DNA of 30,075 bases from UKL13-2 sp038236905 (GTDB lineage: Bacteria; Pseudomonadota; Gammaproteobacteria; Burkholderiales; Usitatibacteraceae). The DNA lies in assembly GCA_038236905.1 (NCBI GenBank), contig JBBRZG010000034.1:1-30075 (forward strand), in the 5' to 3' direction. The notes beneath the pieces are model-generated. The model did no database searches. It worked only from the letters and a program-made list of their open reading frames with translations, and was not told where the DNA came from. Of this stretch, positions 1 to 8,866 are shown in pieces (within the stretch, counting starts at the first letter, position 1; each line of letters opens with the position of its first letter). Made by a program: the position numbers and the translations under genes.

Positions 1-446
1 CGGCATTTGCGCCGTTGTAGGCATTGCCGTCGGCGTCGATTGTCCAAGGTTTATTTTTAGCGGTCGCCCCGCATCTATCGGTAGGAAACAACTGTCGGCA
101 ACTGCGCGGTGACGCTAAAACTGCAGCAAGTCTGCTAGCTCGTTTTAAAATCCCTGCCAGGTAGCAGTACATCAAAGGACCCGCCATTGCTTTAGTAGCG
201 AAAGCGAAACCCAAGCACCGTCGGGCTTCTTCAGCAGAAATGCGGTCGAACAGCACGCCAGTCGTGAACCTTATATTTTTCATTCGGCTGTGCATGTGGT
301 TTCAATCACATACCGCATTGATGTGTTTTTCAAACACGAAAACCTGCATTTTTTACCAAACTGTCATAAAACTAAACGGCAAACGATGTCATTATCTGCG
401 GCTGGCGATTTTGTCTCGACTCTTGCCCAAGCTAATGGAACCCAAA
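1..446. other. Left-edge region without a certain gene
   Basis: I see no recognisable gene here. Two weak candidates run to the left edge. On the minus strand a frame is open from an ATG at 281-283 to base 1 (about 94 codons) and its distal part has coding-like codon choice, but no ribosome binding site precedes the ATG and the product is not recognised. On the plus strand a frame is open from the edge to a TGA near position 110. At most one is real. The part after about 300 should hold the promoter and leader of the nuclease gene at 447. The reading frame of that gene stays open back to 240, but the upstream residues look non-coding. Confidence 0.3.
361..382 (+). promoter_or_regulatory. Possible degenerate Pho box upstream of the nuclease gene
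   Basis: CTGTCATAAAACT at 361-373 matches the first 13 bases that I recall of the E. coli pstS Pho box: a perfect CTGTCAT half plus the AT-rich spacer. The second half-site expected 11 bp on (CTAAACG) matches in only two of seven positions. A CATTAT sequence at 390-395 could act as a -10 element. Control of a secreted nuclease by phosphate starvation would make sense, but the site is only half convincing. Confidence 0.2.
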
Positions 447-3400
447 ATGACCTTTACCCACGCTGCCCGTATGTTGCAGATTTACCGGCGAGCTGTTGCC
501 TCCGTTTTGGTCGCGCTTCTGGCGACAATCTTCACCACAATCGTCGCCGCCACATCCGCATTTGCGGCCTCGCCCAATATTGTCATCAGTCAGGTCTATG
601 GCGGCGGCGGCAATACCGGATCCGTCTATAAAAACGACTTTATTGAATTATTTAATCGCGGTATCACGCCAGTCAGCGTAAATGGTTGGAGCGTGCAATA
701 TGCCTCGGCAACAGGCACAGCGTGGTCGGTGACGACGCTACCGAACATCACCATCCCCGCGGGCGGGTATTTTCTGGTGCAGCAGGTTGCAGGTACTGGC
801 GGTACAACGAGCCTGCCGACTCCCGATGCAGTTGGTACAACCGCCATGTCGGGTACCGCGGGCAAGGTCGCATTGGTTAACGTAACGACGGCGCTCGCAG
901 TAGCGTGCCCTGCGGTCGCCGCCTATGTTGACTTTGTCGGCTACGGCGCCACCGCGAACTGTTCTGAAACGGCAGCCACGCCTGCACCGAGCAACTCCAA
1001 TTCGGTCTCGCGTGCCGCCAACGGCTGTACGGATGGCGATAACAATGGAACCGATTTCACCGCTGGTGCGGCCAACCCCCGCAACAGCGGCAGCGCGACC
1101 AATTCCTGTTCGTCATTACCCAGCCTTACCATCAACAACGTCACCGCCAACGAGGGCGGCAGCGGCGTCACTTCGTTCACATTCACCGTCATGTTAAGCG
1201 CTGCCGCACCGGCGGGCGGCGTGACCTTCGACATCGCCACGGCCAATAATACGGCGACTGCAGGTAGCGATTACACCGCCAAAACACTCACAGCGCAAAC
1301 CATTCCCGCGGGTAGTACAAGCTACGCGTTCACGGTCGATGTGCTGGGCGATATCACCCCGGAAGCCGATGAGACATTCTTTGTAAACGTGACCAATGTG
1401 GTGAATGCCAATATTGTCACCGGCCAAGGCGTCGGCACAATCACCAATGACGATGCGGCAGCGAGTCTAACAATCAATGATGTCGCACTTGCCGAAGGCA
1501 ATAGCGGTACCACCACGTTTACATTTACCGTGTCACTTTCCGCACCTGCACCCGGCGGCGGCGTGACGTTTGATATCGCGACCGCAGATGGAACAGCCAC
1601 CGCAGGCAGCGACTATGTGGCGAAAACGCTCGCCGCGCAGACGATTCCGGCAGGCAGTTCGAGCTATACGTTTGACGTGCTGGTGAACGGCGATACCGTT
1701 GGCGAGCCAAACGAAACGTTCTTCGTCAACATCACCAATGTGGCAAACGCGATTCCGCTCGATGCGCAAGGCCTCGGCACGATTTTGAACGACGACGCCA
1801 CCCCGATCCACAGCGTGCAGGGAAGCGGAACTCAGTCGCCACTTGCAGGCGCCAGCGTGACCATTGAAGGTATTGTCACCGCCGATTTTCAAGGGCCGAA
1901 TCAGCTGAAGGGTTTCTATGTTCAGGCGCCGGATGCAGAGGCCGATGCTGATCCTGCGACCTCAGAAGGCATGTTTATTTATACCAATCTAGCGCCCTAT
2001 GCGGTGGCGCTCGGCGACCGCGTGCGGGTGACCGCAACTGTGATTGAATTCGGCACCTCACCGAACACCTTGACCGAAATGGTCACACCCACCATCACCA
2101 CGCTTTCAAGCGGAAATGTGCTGCCGGAGATTGTCGATGTCGCCTTGCCGGTGACAACAGTTGGCGATCTGGAGCGATATGAATCGATGCGCGTTCGCTT
2201 CACGCAATCACTCACCGTTAGCGATAATTTTGACCTGGCGCACTTTGGCGAAATCACGCTGTCAGTCAATGGCCGTTCGTTCCAGCCCACCAGCGAGGTT
2301 GACCCCAATGATGCAGTAGCAGCCGGAACCACCAGCAGCGGCAACAGCAACGCGGCGGCAGTGACAGCTTACGAAAATCTAAACACACGATCCAGCATAT
2401 TGTTAGATGACGCCAGCACGCTGACTTATCCGGCCACGATTCCGTTTGCGGATCCGGTTGAGCGTACTTTGCGCCTCGGCAGCACCGTATCAAACCTCAC
2501 GGGCGTGCTCAGCCAGTCTTTTGGGGCGCATCGTTTATATGCAACAGTCGCGCCTGAATTTAGTTATGCACCACGTCCTGCCACCCCGCCAAACGTCGGC
2601 GGTAACGTGAAAATCGCCAGTGCTAACGTGTTGAACTATTTCAATGGTGATGGTTTAGGCGGCGGTTTCCCGACCGCACGCGGCGCGAATTCGGCCAATG
2701 AATTTGCCCGCCAACGTGCCAAAACTGTTGCCGCACTAACTGGCCTCAATGCAGATGTTGTGGGTCTCTTGGAAATGGAAAACGATGGCACTGGCCCACA
2801 ATCCGCGATTCAGGATTTGATCAACGGCCTCAATGCCGCGGCTGGTGCGGGCACATGGAACTTTGTTGCCGATCCGGTCAATTACGGCAGCATCAACGGC
2901 GGAACAGATGCGATCCGCCCGGTCTTCATTTACAAAACCGCTGTTGTGGCCCCGGTCGGGCTCGCCACCGCGTTAAACGATGCTGCCTTTGTGCAAGCGC
3001 GCGCACCAGTGGCCCAGACCTTTAGACTGCTGAGCAACAACGAGCAATTTGTTGCCGTCATCAATCACTTCAAATCAAAAGGCGGAACCGGCACCGGACT
3101 TGATGCCGATCAGAATGACGGCCAGGCCGCGTTCAATAACTCACGCAAACTACAGGCCGCTGCGTTATTGGGCTTTATCAATACCCTCGCTGCCACGACG
3201 CCACGCGTCATCACCATGGGCGACTTCAATGCCTATGAGCAGGAAGACCCGATCGACGTTATGCGTGCCGGTGGCTTGAGTACCATCGTCAACAACAATT
3301 ATTCGTATATGTTTAACGGCCTATCCGGCTCACTCGATCACGCGTTGGGCAATGCGGCGTTAATGGCGGTGATTAGCGGATCCGGTAAATGGCACATCAA

Positions 3401-5414
3401 TGCGGACGAACCGGTTTATCTTGATTACAACGTCGAGACCAAAAACACGGTTGGCTGCACCAGCAGCTGCACCACGCCCGATTACTTTGCCGCCACCCCA
3501 TTCCGCGCGTCCGATCACGATCCGGTTTTAGTCGGATTGAATCTGATTGCTGCACAAACCGTAACGTTTCCCGCCATTACCTCGTTCGCGTGGAGCGGTG
3601 GCACCTCAACCCTTGGTGCAACCGCATCATCCGGGTTGGCCGTGACCTACAGCGTCGTCTCTGGCCCCTGCGCTGTTGCGGGCACGACCGTCACCGCGTT
3701 GGGCGGTGGCGCGTGTGTGATCGCGGCGAATCAGGCGGGTAACGCCAGCTACAACGCCGCGCCGCAAGTCACCCAGTCGGTGACCGTTTCAGCCGCTGCA
3801 CAAACCATCACGTTCCCAGCGATCGCTGGGTTCTTCGCCGGTAGCTCATCCACCCTAGCCGCTACCGCTTCTTCCGGTTTGGCGGTGAGCTACAGCGTGA
3901 CGGCAGGTTCTTGCACCTTGAGCGGCAGCACCGTGAGTGCATCGACGGCGGGAAGCTGTACGATCGCGGCTAATCAGGCGGGAAACACCAACTTCTTGGC
4001 TGCAACCACAGTTAGCCAAACAGTCACGGTTAGTGCTGCACTACTGACATCGCAGACAATCAACTTCCCATCGATAGCGAATCAAGTGGGAACGTTGCGT
4101 AGCATACTAATTTCTGGTGGCACCGTAACTTCTCTGCTTACAGCCACCTTTACCAGCTTGACGCCAAATATCTGTGCAGTTACCCGACCTCTTCTACCAA
4201 CCATACCTCCCCCCGGAACGCCCCAGAATCCAGTGAGCGTAACTTTAATTGCCTACGGAAGCTGTACCATCCGCGCCGCGCAACCCGGGGATGCCACCTT
4301 TGCTGCCGCGCCAAATATTGATCGCAGCTTTACGATTTCCAATACCCAAGGCGAGCTGACGCTAGCCGCCAATCTGATCAATCCGCGCGCAGGCACACCG
4401 ATCACTTTGACTGCTTTGGTGCGCGGTATCGCCCCCAATGGGCTGGTGAGCTTTACCACCACGCCTATCACCGACATTACAAATTCGACGATCCCGGTGG
4501 TGGGCTGTACCAATCTATCAGTCTCACTATTGCCTGCTGACAACAACGCGGCAGTGGTTACTTGCACCACGTTCACAGAGGCCGGTGCGCGTCGTTACAC
4601 GGCAACGTATTCTGGCGATAGCGCGAACGCTTTGAATCCTGTGAGCTTGACCACCAATTCACCGGCCATCGGCCCCCAAGATTACAACGATATTTGGTGG
4701 GCGGGTGCGGCTGAATCCGGCTGGGGTATGACGATTGCGCAAAAAGGCTTGCAGCAGTTCAATGCATTTTACGTTTACGACGCGACGGGCAAACCGGTCT
4801 GGTATGTAATGTCAGGCGGCACTTGGAACGCGGATTACACCCGCTTTACCAGCGCGATTTATCAGCCAACGGGCGCCGTGTTCAGCAACTACGATGTTCG
4901 CCGTTGGCAGGTGGGTGCGGCAGTGGGCAGCGGCACGCTCACCTTCACCAATACCAGTAATGCGGTGTTCGACTTCACGATCAATGGCGTGACCGCCAAG
5001 AAGAACATCGCGCGCTTTGGCTACGGCACACCGGATGCTTTACCGAAAATTGTGGTGCGCGATATGTGGTGGGCGGGCGAGGCGGAAAATGGCTGGGGTG
5101 TAGCCATTGCGCAGCAAGATCGGAGTCTGTTTGCGACGTGGTACACCTATGGCGCGGACGGCAAAGCAACATGGTTTGTCATGTCGGGCGGAACGTGGGT
5201 GGGAACGACCTACAGCGGACCGCTTTACACCGCCGTCAGCAGCGGCTGGTTGGGCGTGCCTTACAATGCCGCCGCTTTCAACACGCAGCTTGTAGGCTCC
5301 GTGAGCTTCGATTTCCGCGACGCAAGCACCGCGAAAATGACCTACACCGTGAACGGCTTGAATGGCTTGAGTGCCGTAACGCAAACCAAGGTGATTACGC
5401 GGTTGGGATTCTAA
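447..5414 (+). CDS. Giant secreted multidomain nuclease (ExeM/NucH-like)
   Basis: Predicted 1655-residue extracellular DNase/phosphodiesterase. Order of parts: signal peptide (about 1-42, ending in AFA-AS); lamin-tail-like domain (about 43-160, starting NIVISQVYGGGG); two Calx-beta domains (about 222-336 and 340-451); an OB-fold-like nuclease accessory region (about 455-670); an endonuclease/exonuclease/phosphatase domain (about 720-1030); Ig-like Ser/Thr/Ala-rich repeats (about 1035-1408); and two C-terminal repeats with WWAG-x3-ESGWG / WWAG-x3-ENGWG motifs (about 1412-1655). Catalytic landmarks of the EEP fold are visible: LLEMEND near 775, GDFNAYE near 925 and SDHDP near 1022. I chose ATG 447 because it leads straight into the signal peptide and has GGAA six bases upstream; ATG 435 is an alternative. 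There is no LPxTG or PEP-CTERM sorting signal, so release into the medium, probably by type II secretion, is the simplest view. Its role may be scavenging of DNA for phosphate or breakdown of biofilm DNA; that part is inference. Confidence 0.9.
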   Translation: MTFTHAARMLQIYRRAVASVLVALLATIFTTIVAATSAFAASPNIVISQVYGGGGNTGSVYKNDFIELFNRGITPVSVNGWSVQYASATGTAWSVTTLPNITIPAGGYFLVQQVAGTGGTTSLPTPDAVGTTAMSGTAGKVALVNVTTALAVACPAVAAYVDFVGYGATANCSETAATPAPSNSNSVSRAANGCTDGDNNGTDFTAGAANPRNSGSATNSCSSLPSLTINNVTANEGGSGVTSFTFTVMLSAAAPAGGVTFDIATANNTATAGSDYTAKTLTAQTIPAGSTSYAFTVDVLGDITPEADETFFVNVTNVVNANIVTGQGVGTITNDDAAASLTINDVALAEGNSGTTTFTFTVSLSAPAPGGGVTFDIATADGTATAGSDYVAKTLAAQTIPAGSSSYTFDVLVNGDTVGEPNETFFVNITNVANAIPLDAQGLGTILNDDATPIHSVQGSGTQSPLAGASVTIEGIVTADFQGPNQLKGFYVQAPDAEADADPATSEGMFIYTNLAPYAVALGDRVRVTATVIEFGTSPNTLTEMVTPTITTLSSGNVLPEIVDVALPVTTVGDLERYESMRVRFTQSLTVSDNFDLAHFGEITLSVNGRSFQPTSEVDPNDAVAAGTTSSGNSNAAAVTAYENLNTRSSILLDDASTLTYPATIPFADPVERTLRLGSTVSNLTGVLSQSFGAHRLYATVAPEFSYAPRPATPPNVGGNVKIASANVLNYFNGDGLGGGFPTARGANSANEFARQRAKTVAALTGLNADVVGLLEMENDGTGPQSAIQDLINGLNAAAGAGTWNFVADPVNYGSINGGTDAIRPVFIYKTAVVAPVGLATALNDAAFVQARAPVAQTFRLLSNNEQFVAVINHFKSKGGTGTGLDADQNDGQAAFNNSRKLQAAALLGFINTLAATTPRVITMGDFNAYEQEDPIDVMRAGGLSTIVNNNYSYMFNGLSGSLDHALGNAALMAVISGSGKWHINADEPVYLDYNVETKNTVGCTSSCTTPDYFAATPFRASDHDPVLVGLNLIAAQTVTFPAITSFAWSGGTSTLGATASSGLAVTYSVVSGPCAVAGTTVTALGGGACVIAANQAGNASYNAAPQVTQSVTVSAAAQTITFPAIAGFFAGSSSTLAATASSGLAVSYSVTAGSCTLSGSTVSASTAGSCTIAANQAGNTNFLAATTVSQTVTVSAALLTSQTINFPSIANQVGTLRSILISGGTVTSLLTATFTSLTPNICAVTRPLLPTIPPPGTPQNPVSVTLIAYGSCTIRAAQPGDATFAAAPNIDRSFTISNTQGELTLAANLINPRAGTPITLTALVRGIAPNGLVSFTTTPITDITNSTIPVVGCTNLSVSLLPADNNAAVVTCTTFTEAGARRYTATYSGDSANALNPVSLTTNSPAIGPQDYNDIWWAGAAESGWGMTIAQKGLQQFNAFYVYDATGKPVWYVMSGGTWNADYTRFTSAIYQPTGAVFSNYDVRRWQVGAAVGSGTLTFTNTSNAVFDFTINGVTAKKNIARFGYGTPDALPKIVVRDMWWAGEAENGWGVAIAQQDRSLFATWYTYGADGKATWFVMSGGTWVGTTYSGPLYTAVSSGWLGVPYNAAAFNTQLVGSVSFDFRDASTAKMTYTVNGLNGLSAVTQTKVITRLGF

Positions 5415-5440
5415 AGGCGGAGGTTTGATTTTGTCATTTG

Positions 5441-5497
5441 CACCTCGCAATGGCGGGGCATGCTGAGCACTTGTTGCACTGGGCTGCCCGCCGACGA
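5441..5497. repeat. REP-like inverted repeat after the nuclease gene
   Basis: TGGCGGGGCA at 5451-5460 faces TGCCCGCCGA at 5485-5494, giving a stem with one bulge and a 24-base loop. The arms resemble those at 6540-6595 and 28967-29010. It starts 27 bases after the nuclease stop codon. No T-run follows, so it looks more like a REP/BIME element or a 3'-end stabiliser than a classic intrinsic terminator. Confidence 0.45.
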
Positions 5498-5528
5498 AAA
5501 CACCGCGCGGTGGGAGCTTTTAAAAAGT

Positions 5529-5667
5529 ATGGAGGAAGCTAAGCGAGGCGAAGATCGATGAATTGGCGACTCGTATGCGCGCTAACGACGCTGCTAAGTA
5601 TTTTCATTCAATCGTGATGGCGATTACGATCGCCGACTCAAACACTGATAAACCGAAAATTGTGTAA
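5529..5667 (+). other. Chain of three overlapping mini-ORFs
   Basis: Three tiny frames overlap in a row: 5529-5561 (10 residues, acidic/basic), 5558-5617 (19 residues, hydrophobic like a signal peptide or a small toxin, MNWRLVCALTTLLSIFIQS) and 5617-5667 (16 residues). The first pair overlaps by ATGA and the second by TGATG. GGAGG occurs at 5531-5535. The chain may be a decayed small secreted gene or a translated leader of the gene at 5702. No family is recognised and chance is a real possibility. Confidence 0.2.
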
Positions 5668-5701
5668 CATTCCTGTTCCCTCACACGATGCCGAGTCAGC
5701 C

Positions 5702-6451
5702 ATGAAAACTTGTCCAAATTTTCGCTTGGCCCGCCGCCAGTTTATGGCGCTTTCGCTCAGCGCACCCATCCTCGGTTATGCGCAATCCTGCCCGGTGGGT
5801 ATTGCGGGTGACCCAGCGATCGGAGGTCATGGCATCGGGCTGGATTTTATCAACACCACCAACACTGCGGTGAAGACCAACTCGTTCACCTCCGCAAGCG
5901 GTAGCATCATCTTAGCCAGCGTTGGGCGCGGTGCGCTTGCCGATTTCCAGCGCTCCGCAGTTTCTGACAACAAAAATAACGGTAATTACAGCCAACTAGG
6001 CACAGCCCATTCTTACCGCAATTATCAGTCGTCGGGAACGGCGCTTTACGCCAAGATCGGGGCGGCAGGCGGCACTGGTCATATCGTGAGCGCCACCAAA
6101 CCGTCGCCGGTGGATGAGGTCACCGTAATGGCGGCGGAGTTCAAAAATGTTACCCGCATCGCGGATAGCCAGTGGATAGAAGATTTGACGTCACCCAACA
6201 CCAGCGCAAATGTCAGCACAACAGGCCCCGCAATCTTGGCCGCCTTCTGGTGGGGCGACAACAGCAACGGCGAACTAAACCCGGCTGTCGACGCGGCTTG
6301 GACTCGGCTCGACCATACATCGTCTCTGGCATCAAACCATGTACAGGGCGCATCCGCATTCAGAATCGTGGCCGCTGCCGGGGTTTATTCCATCAATTGG
6401 ACACCGTCAACTTCTCAGGGCGCACAGTTGTGGATTGTGGCAATGCAGTAA
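5702..6451 (+). CDS. Secreted protein of unknown function
   Basis: Predicted 249-residue exported protein that I cannot place in a named family. The N-terminus has twin arginines followed by a hydrophobic stretch (ARRQFMALSLSAPILGYAQS), so export by Tat or Sec with cleavage after YAQ is likely. The mature part is rich in Ser, Thr, Asn, Gly and Ala. It has the rhythm of a beta-sandwich adhesin or carbohydrate-binding fold: an SGSIILASVGRG strand, a SDNKNN turn, GGTGHIVSAT, and the end strand AQLWIVAMQ. ATG 5702 is chosen because upstream codons (a TTG at 5660) add a polar, non-signal extension. It follows the nuclease in the same direction after 287 bases, so shared transcription is possible but not shown. 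Confidence 0.65.
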   Translation: MKTCPNFRLARRQFMALSLSAPILGYAQSCPVGIAGDPAIGGHGIGLDFINTTNTAVKTNSFTSASGSIILASVGRGALADFQRSAVSDNKNNGNYSQLGTAHSYRNYQSSGTALYAKIGAAGGTGHIVSATKPSPVDEVTVMAAEFKNVTRIADSQWIEDLTSPNTSANVSTTGPAILAAFWWGDNSNGELNPAVDAAWTRLDHTSSLASNHVQGASAFRIVAAAGVYSINWTPSTSQGAQLWIVAMQ

Positions 6452-6539
6452 GTTTCCGTACCAACTTCGAGCTGAGCAGGAATTTTCGATTGATGCCAAG
6501 TGAAAAGTTTAATGCGATCCCGTTTCCTGCAATCCAACA

Positions 6540-6595
6540 CTAGCATTGGCGGGGACCTTAGGGCACTTTTGATTCAAGACGCCCGCCGATGCTAG
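6540..6595. repeat. REP-like inverted repeat between convergent genes
   Basis: CTAGCATTGGCGGG (6540-6553) pairs with CCCGCCGATGCTAG (6582-6595) over 14 positions with one G-U wobble and a 28-base loop. It sits in the 274-base gap between two convergent genes ending at 6451 and 6726 and could end transcription from both sides. It is the clearest member of the repeat family seen also at 5441, 11071 and 28962. Confidence 0.6.
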
Positions 6596-6725
6596 GGCTC
6601 TAAAGCGTGACTTCAGAGTCGCGTCTTGCATACGGCGCAATACACCCGCAAGAGTTCGTTTGCGGAAGACAGCGGGTAACTTCGCAACGTCACCGCGCAA
6701 TCTGCCGCAAACAGCGCGTTGCCGC

Positions 6726-7877
6726 CTACCGCGAAACCCGATAAATCGCGCCGTTTAGATCATCCGAAATGAGAATGCTGCCATCGGCCAGGATCAACAC
6801 GTCGGTGGGTCGTCCCCAGTAGCTGCGGCCTTGCAAGAAGCCGGTAAGGAACGGCTCCATGCGTTCAACGCGGTTGTCTTTCATGACCAGTCGCACCACG
6901 TCGTAACCGACCCGTGATGGCGGGTGAGAACCGTGGCGGGCGACGATCATATTGCCGTGATATTCGCGCGGCACTGCGTCACCGGTGTAGAAGCGGGTGC
7001 CGATCGCAGAGATATGTGCGCCGAGGGCAAACACCGGCGGAGTGAATTCTGAGCAGGCGCGCTTGTTGCCAAATTCTGGATTGGCGATGCCGGAATCATG
7101 GCAGTAAGGGAAGCCGTAGTTCTCACCCGTGCGCGATACGCGATTGAGCTTGTCGGTGGGTGATGCCTCACCTAAATTATCCTGACCCTGCTCGGTAAAC
7201 CATAGTTCGCGCGTCTGCGGATGCCAGTCAAAACCGACGCTGTTGCGAATGCCGCGCGCAACGATTTCTTTACCGCTGCCATCGGGGTTGGTTCTGATAA
7301 TCGTGCCGTACTCATCATTTTGCGCTTCGCATAAATCACATGGCGAGCCGACCGACACATACAATTTTCCGTCCGGGCCAAACGCCATGACATGCGCGCC
7401 GTGACGCTCTTTCTCAGGAAAGCCCTCGATCACGGTGGTGGGCACGGGCGGCGAATCAAGACGGCTTTCAATATCTTCATAACGCAGGATTTTAGTTCTG
7501 GCCGAAACGTAAAGTGAGCCCTGGAAAAAGGCAATACCGCTGGGGCCGTTGATGCCTTTTAGAATCGTGCGCTTTTGTGTGACCGCGCCGCCATTGGTCG
7601 AAAGCGCGTATACGCTGCCGTCATTGCTGCCAACAAATAATGTACCCCGCGAGCCCATTGCCATCTGTCGCGCTTTAGGCAAGTCAGTCGCATACACCGC
7701 CACTTTAAAACCCGGCGCGACCTTGAGCGCATTGAGCTGAATGCCTTTGTTTTCATCCTTAAAGTCGGCGAGTGTGCCGCAGCCGCTGAGCGTGACAGCC
7801 ACCGCCATACACACCACTGGCGCGAGGCGAAAAATAAATTCTCGGTGGACAATTTTTATTAACTGATTTTTTATCAT
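6726..7877 (-). CDS. Lipoprotein of the PQQ-dependent sugar (sorbosone) dehydrogenase type
   Basis: Predicted 383-residue lipoprotein with a six-bladed beta-propeller of the glucose/L-sorbosone dehydrogenase superfamily. The signal peptide ends in the lipobox LSGC with Cys33 as the lipidated residue. Family-like features follow in order: FKVAVYATDLPKARQMAMGS, a GPSGIAF blade, the HGAHVMAFGPDGKLYVSVGSP core, RNSVGFDWHP, ELWFTEQGQDNLG, ENYGFPYCH, and a last blade GRPTDVLILADGSILISDD. Two pairs of cysteines (CDLC, and one Cys each in FPYC and RACS) may form disulfides. It probably oxidises a sugar or aldehyde in the periplasm with PQQ, although no PQQ genes are nearby and the substrate is unknown. 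ATG 7877 is chosen because it opens the signal peptide and has AAGGA four bases upstream; the frame is open upstream to 8090 but that part has no signal-like features. Confidence 0.85.
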   Translation of the reverse strand: MIKNQLIKIVHREFIFRLAPVVCMAVAVTLSGCGTLADFKDENKGIQLNALKVAPGFKVAVYATDLPKARQMAMGSRGTLFVGSNDGSVYALSTNGGAVTQKRTILKGINGPSGIAFFQGSLYVSARTKILRYEDIESRLDSPPVPTTVIEGFPEKERHGAHVMAFGPDGKLYVSVGSPCDLCEAQNDEYGTIIRTNPDGSGKEIVARGIRNSVGFDWHPQTRELWFTEQGQDNLGEASPTDKLNRVSRTGENYGFPYCHDSGIANPEFGNKRACSEFTPPVFALGAHISAIGTRFYTGDAVPREYHGNMIVARHGSHPPSRVGYDVVRLVMKDNRVERMEPFLTGFLQGRSYWGRPTDVLILADGSILISDDLNGAIYRVSR

Positions 7878-8256
7878 GGGATCCTTAACGTTTGGATAGC
7901 GGGTTCTTGATCGGACTTGGACGCGAGCTGAAACATTAATTGCTCGCACGGAGGCCTTCTGACAGCCGAACGTAACGCGGCCTGTAGGACGCCCCCCGAT
8001 GCCGCTGTAGGATCGCGAACGAACCGGCTCGCAGGATGGCTGGGCGATCGCACGAATAACATTCAAAAAGTCACAAACGCCTACGAGCAAACGCGTGCGC
8101 GCCTACAGCCTCCGCCTGTATGCCGGTTTAAAGTTATGTTTTCGCGAGTTCCAAATTGGGCCACCAATCTGTGCTCCGTTCCGACTGAAGCGGGGCTATT
8201 TTTTCGCTTCACAACACCTTGCGGACACGCAAAAATTTACCCCTCAAAGGATCAAC
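7878..8256. other. Divergent intergenic region between two lipoprotein genes
   Basis: This gap should hold promoters for both flanking lipoprotein genes. It contains several copies of a TGTAGG/CCTACA core (near 7985, 8003, 8075 and 8101) that hint at a degenerate repeat. A small hairpin, GAAGCG 8187-8192 with CGCTTC 8205-8210, lies in the presumed leader of the gene at 8257. I cannot assign -35/-10 boxes with confidence. Confidence 0.3.
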
Positions 8257-8529
8257 ATGAAACATTTGAAAATAGCTTCCGCAACTCTTCTATCTTTAGG
8301 CTTCAGTGTGTTTCTTAGCGCTTGTGATCGTCCTGTAGCGCCGGTGGTGGTCACACCAGCCGCCGCGCCGCCAACAGTTGTAGCGGTGCCAGGCCCAGCC
8401 GGTGAACCCGGAAAGATGGGCGAACCGGGCAAAATGGGCGAACCCGGCAAAATGGGTGATACCGGCAAGACCGGCGAACCTGGCAAGACGAATACCGATA
8501 CGGTCGTGGTCGTTCCCGCGCGTCCTTAA
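8257..8529 (+). CDS. Small collagen-like lipoprotein
   Basis: Predicted 90-residue membrane-anchored protein. A signal peptide ends in the lipobox LSAC, with Cys23 as the lipidation site. A Pro/Val/Ala-rich stalk (24-45) is followed by 11 uninterrupted Gly-X-Y triplets (46-78), mostly GEPGKM, and a short Val-rich end. ATG 8257 has AAAGG six bases upstream. The repeat part is an 18-bp tandem array (about 8401-8490). Eleven triplets are few for a stable triple helix, but the Pro at X/Y positions and the alternation of Glu and Lys, which can form salt bridges between chains, would help. It may act as a trimeric surface spacer; the role is unknown. It is transcribed alone and is followed by a strong terminator. 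Confidence 0.8.
   Translation: MKHLKIASATLLSLGFSVFLSACDRPVAPVVVTPAAAPPTVVAVPGPAGEPGKMGEPGKMGEPGKMGDTGKTGEPGKTNTDTVVVVPARP
8401..8490 (+). repeat. 18-bp tandem repeats coding for Gly-X-Y triplets
   Basis: About five imperfect copies of an 18-base unit (GGCGAACCGGGCAAAATG and variants) code for GEP-GKM hexapeptides. Copies differ mainly at third codon positions. The later units change Glu-Pro to Asp-Thr and Met to Thr. Such an array can gain or lose units by slippage, so the length of the collagen-like part may vary between strains. Confidence 0.7.
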
Positions 8530-8548
8530 CAGCTAAATTAATTTTTAC

Positions 8549-8592
8549 AAAATGCCCTGCTTCCCGGTTTATTCCGGGGAGCGGGGCATTTT
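8549..8592 (+). terminator. Strong intrinsic terminator after the collagen-like gene
   Basis: A 19-base stem, 8549-8567 with 8574-8592, has only two G-U wobbles and a 6-base loop (TTTATT). It starts with AAAA and ends with TTTT, so it can work in both directions. It begins 20 bases after the stop codon. Confidence 0.85.
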
Positions 8593-8866
8593 CGCGCTGA
8601 TTCTGAGAACGCCTCATCGATAAACGGTATCGGCATGTGTGGCCTCCTTCGGCGCAACAGCAACGGACACGCCACCGCCAGCCAAACAAAGAACTTATGA
8701 AGGAGCGGGCGGTCGTTCACACCGCAACAACGGCAATTTCGAACTGATGCGCTCTGCCGCTCGCGCTGTTAAGCTTCCCCACGTGTGCGCACCATGCACA
8801 CCACTGACATGCCTTGCCCTGTAACCTCGCCACAGGTTGTTATTCACTCATCTTTGCCCTCCGCCC
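8593..8866. other. Intergenic region upstream of the PF10136 gene
   Basis: Between the terminator and the next gene I see no gene that I can support. A frame at 8639-8824 is open, but it has no ribosome binding site and its residues look random. The promoter of the gene at 8867 should lie here. Confidence 0.35.

Noticed and set aside
240..446. N-terminal extension of the nuclease frame
   Set aside because: It would put 69 polar and aromatic residues before a clear signal peptide; ATG 447 gives a normal start.
8401..8490. Possible CRISPR-like repeat array
   Set aside because: The 18-base units are contiguous without spacers and code for collagen-like triplets.
8639..8824. Plus-strand open frame of 61 codons in an intergenic gap
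   Set aside because: No ribosome binding site, no signal or domain, residues look random.
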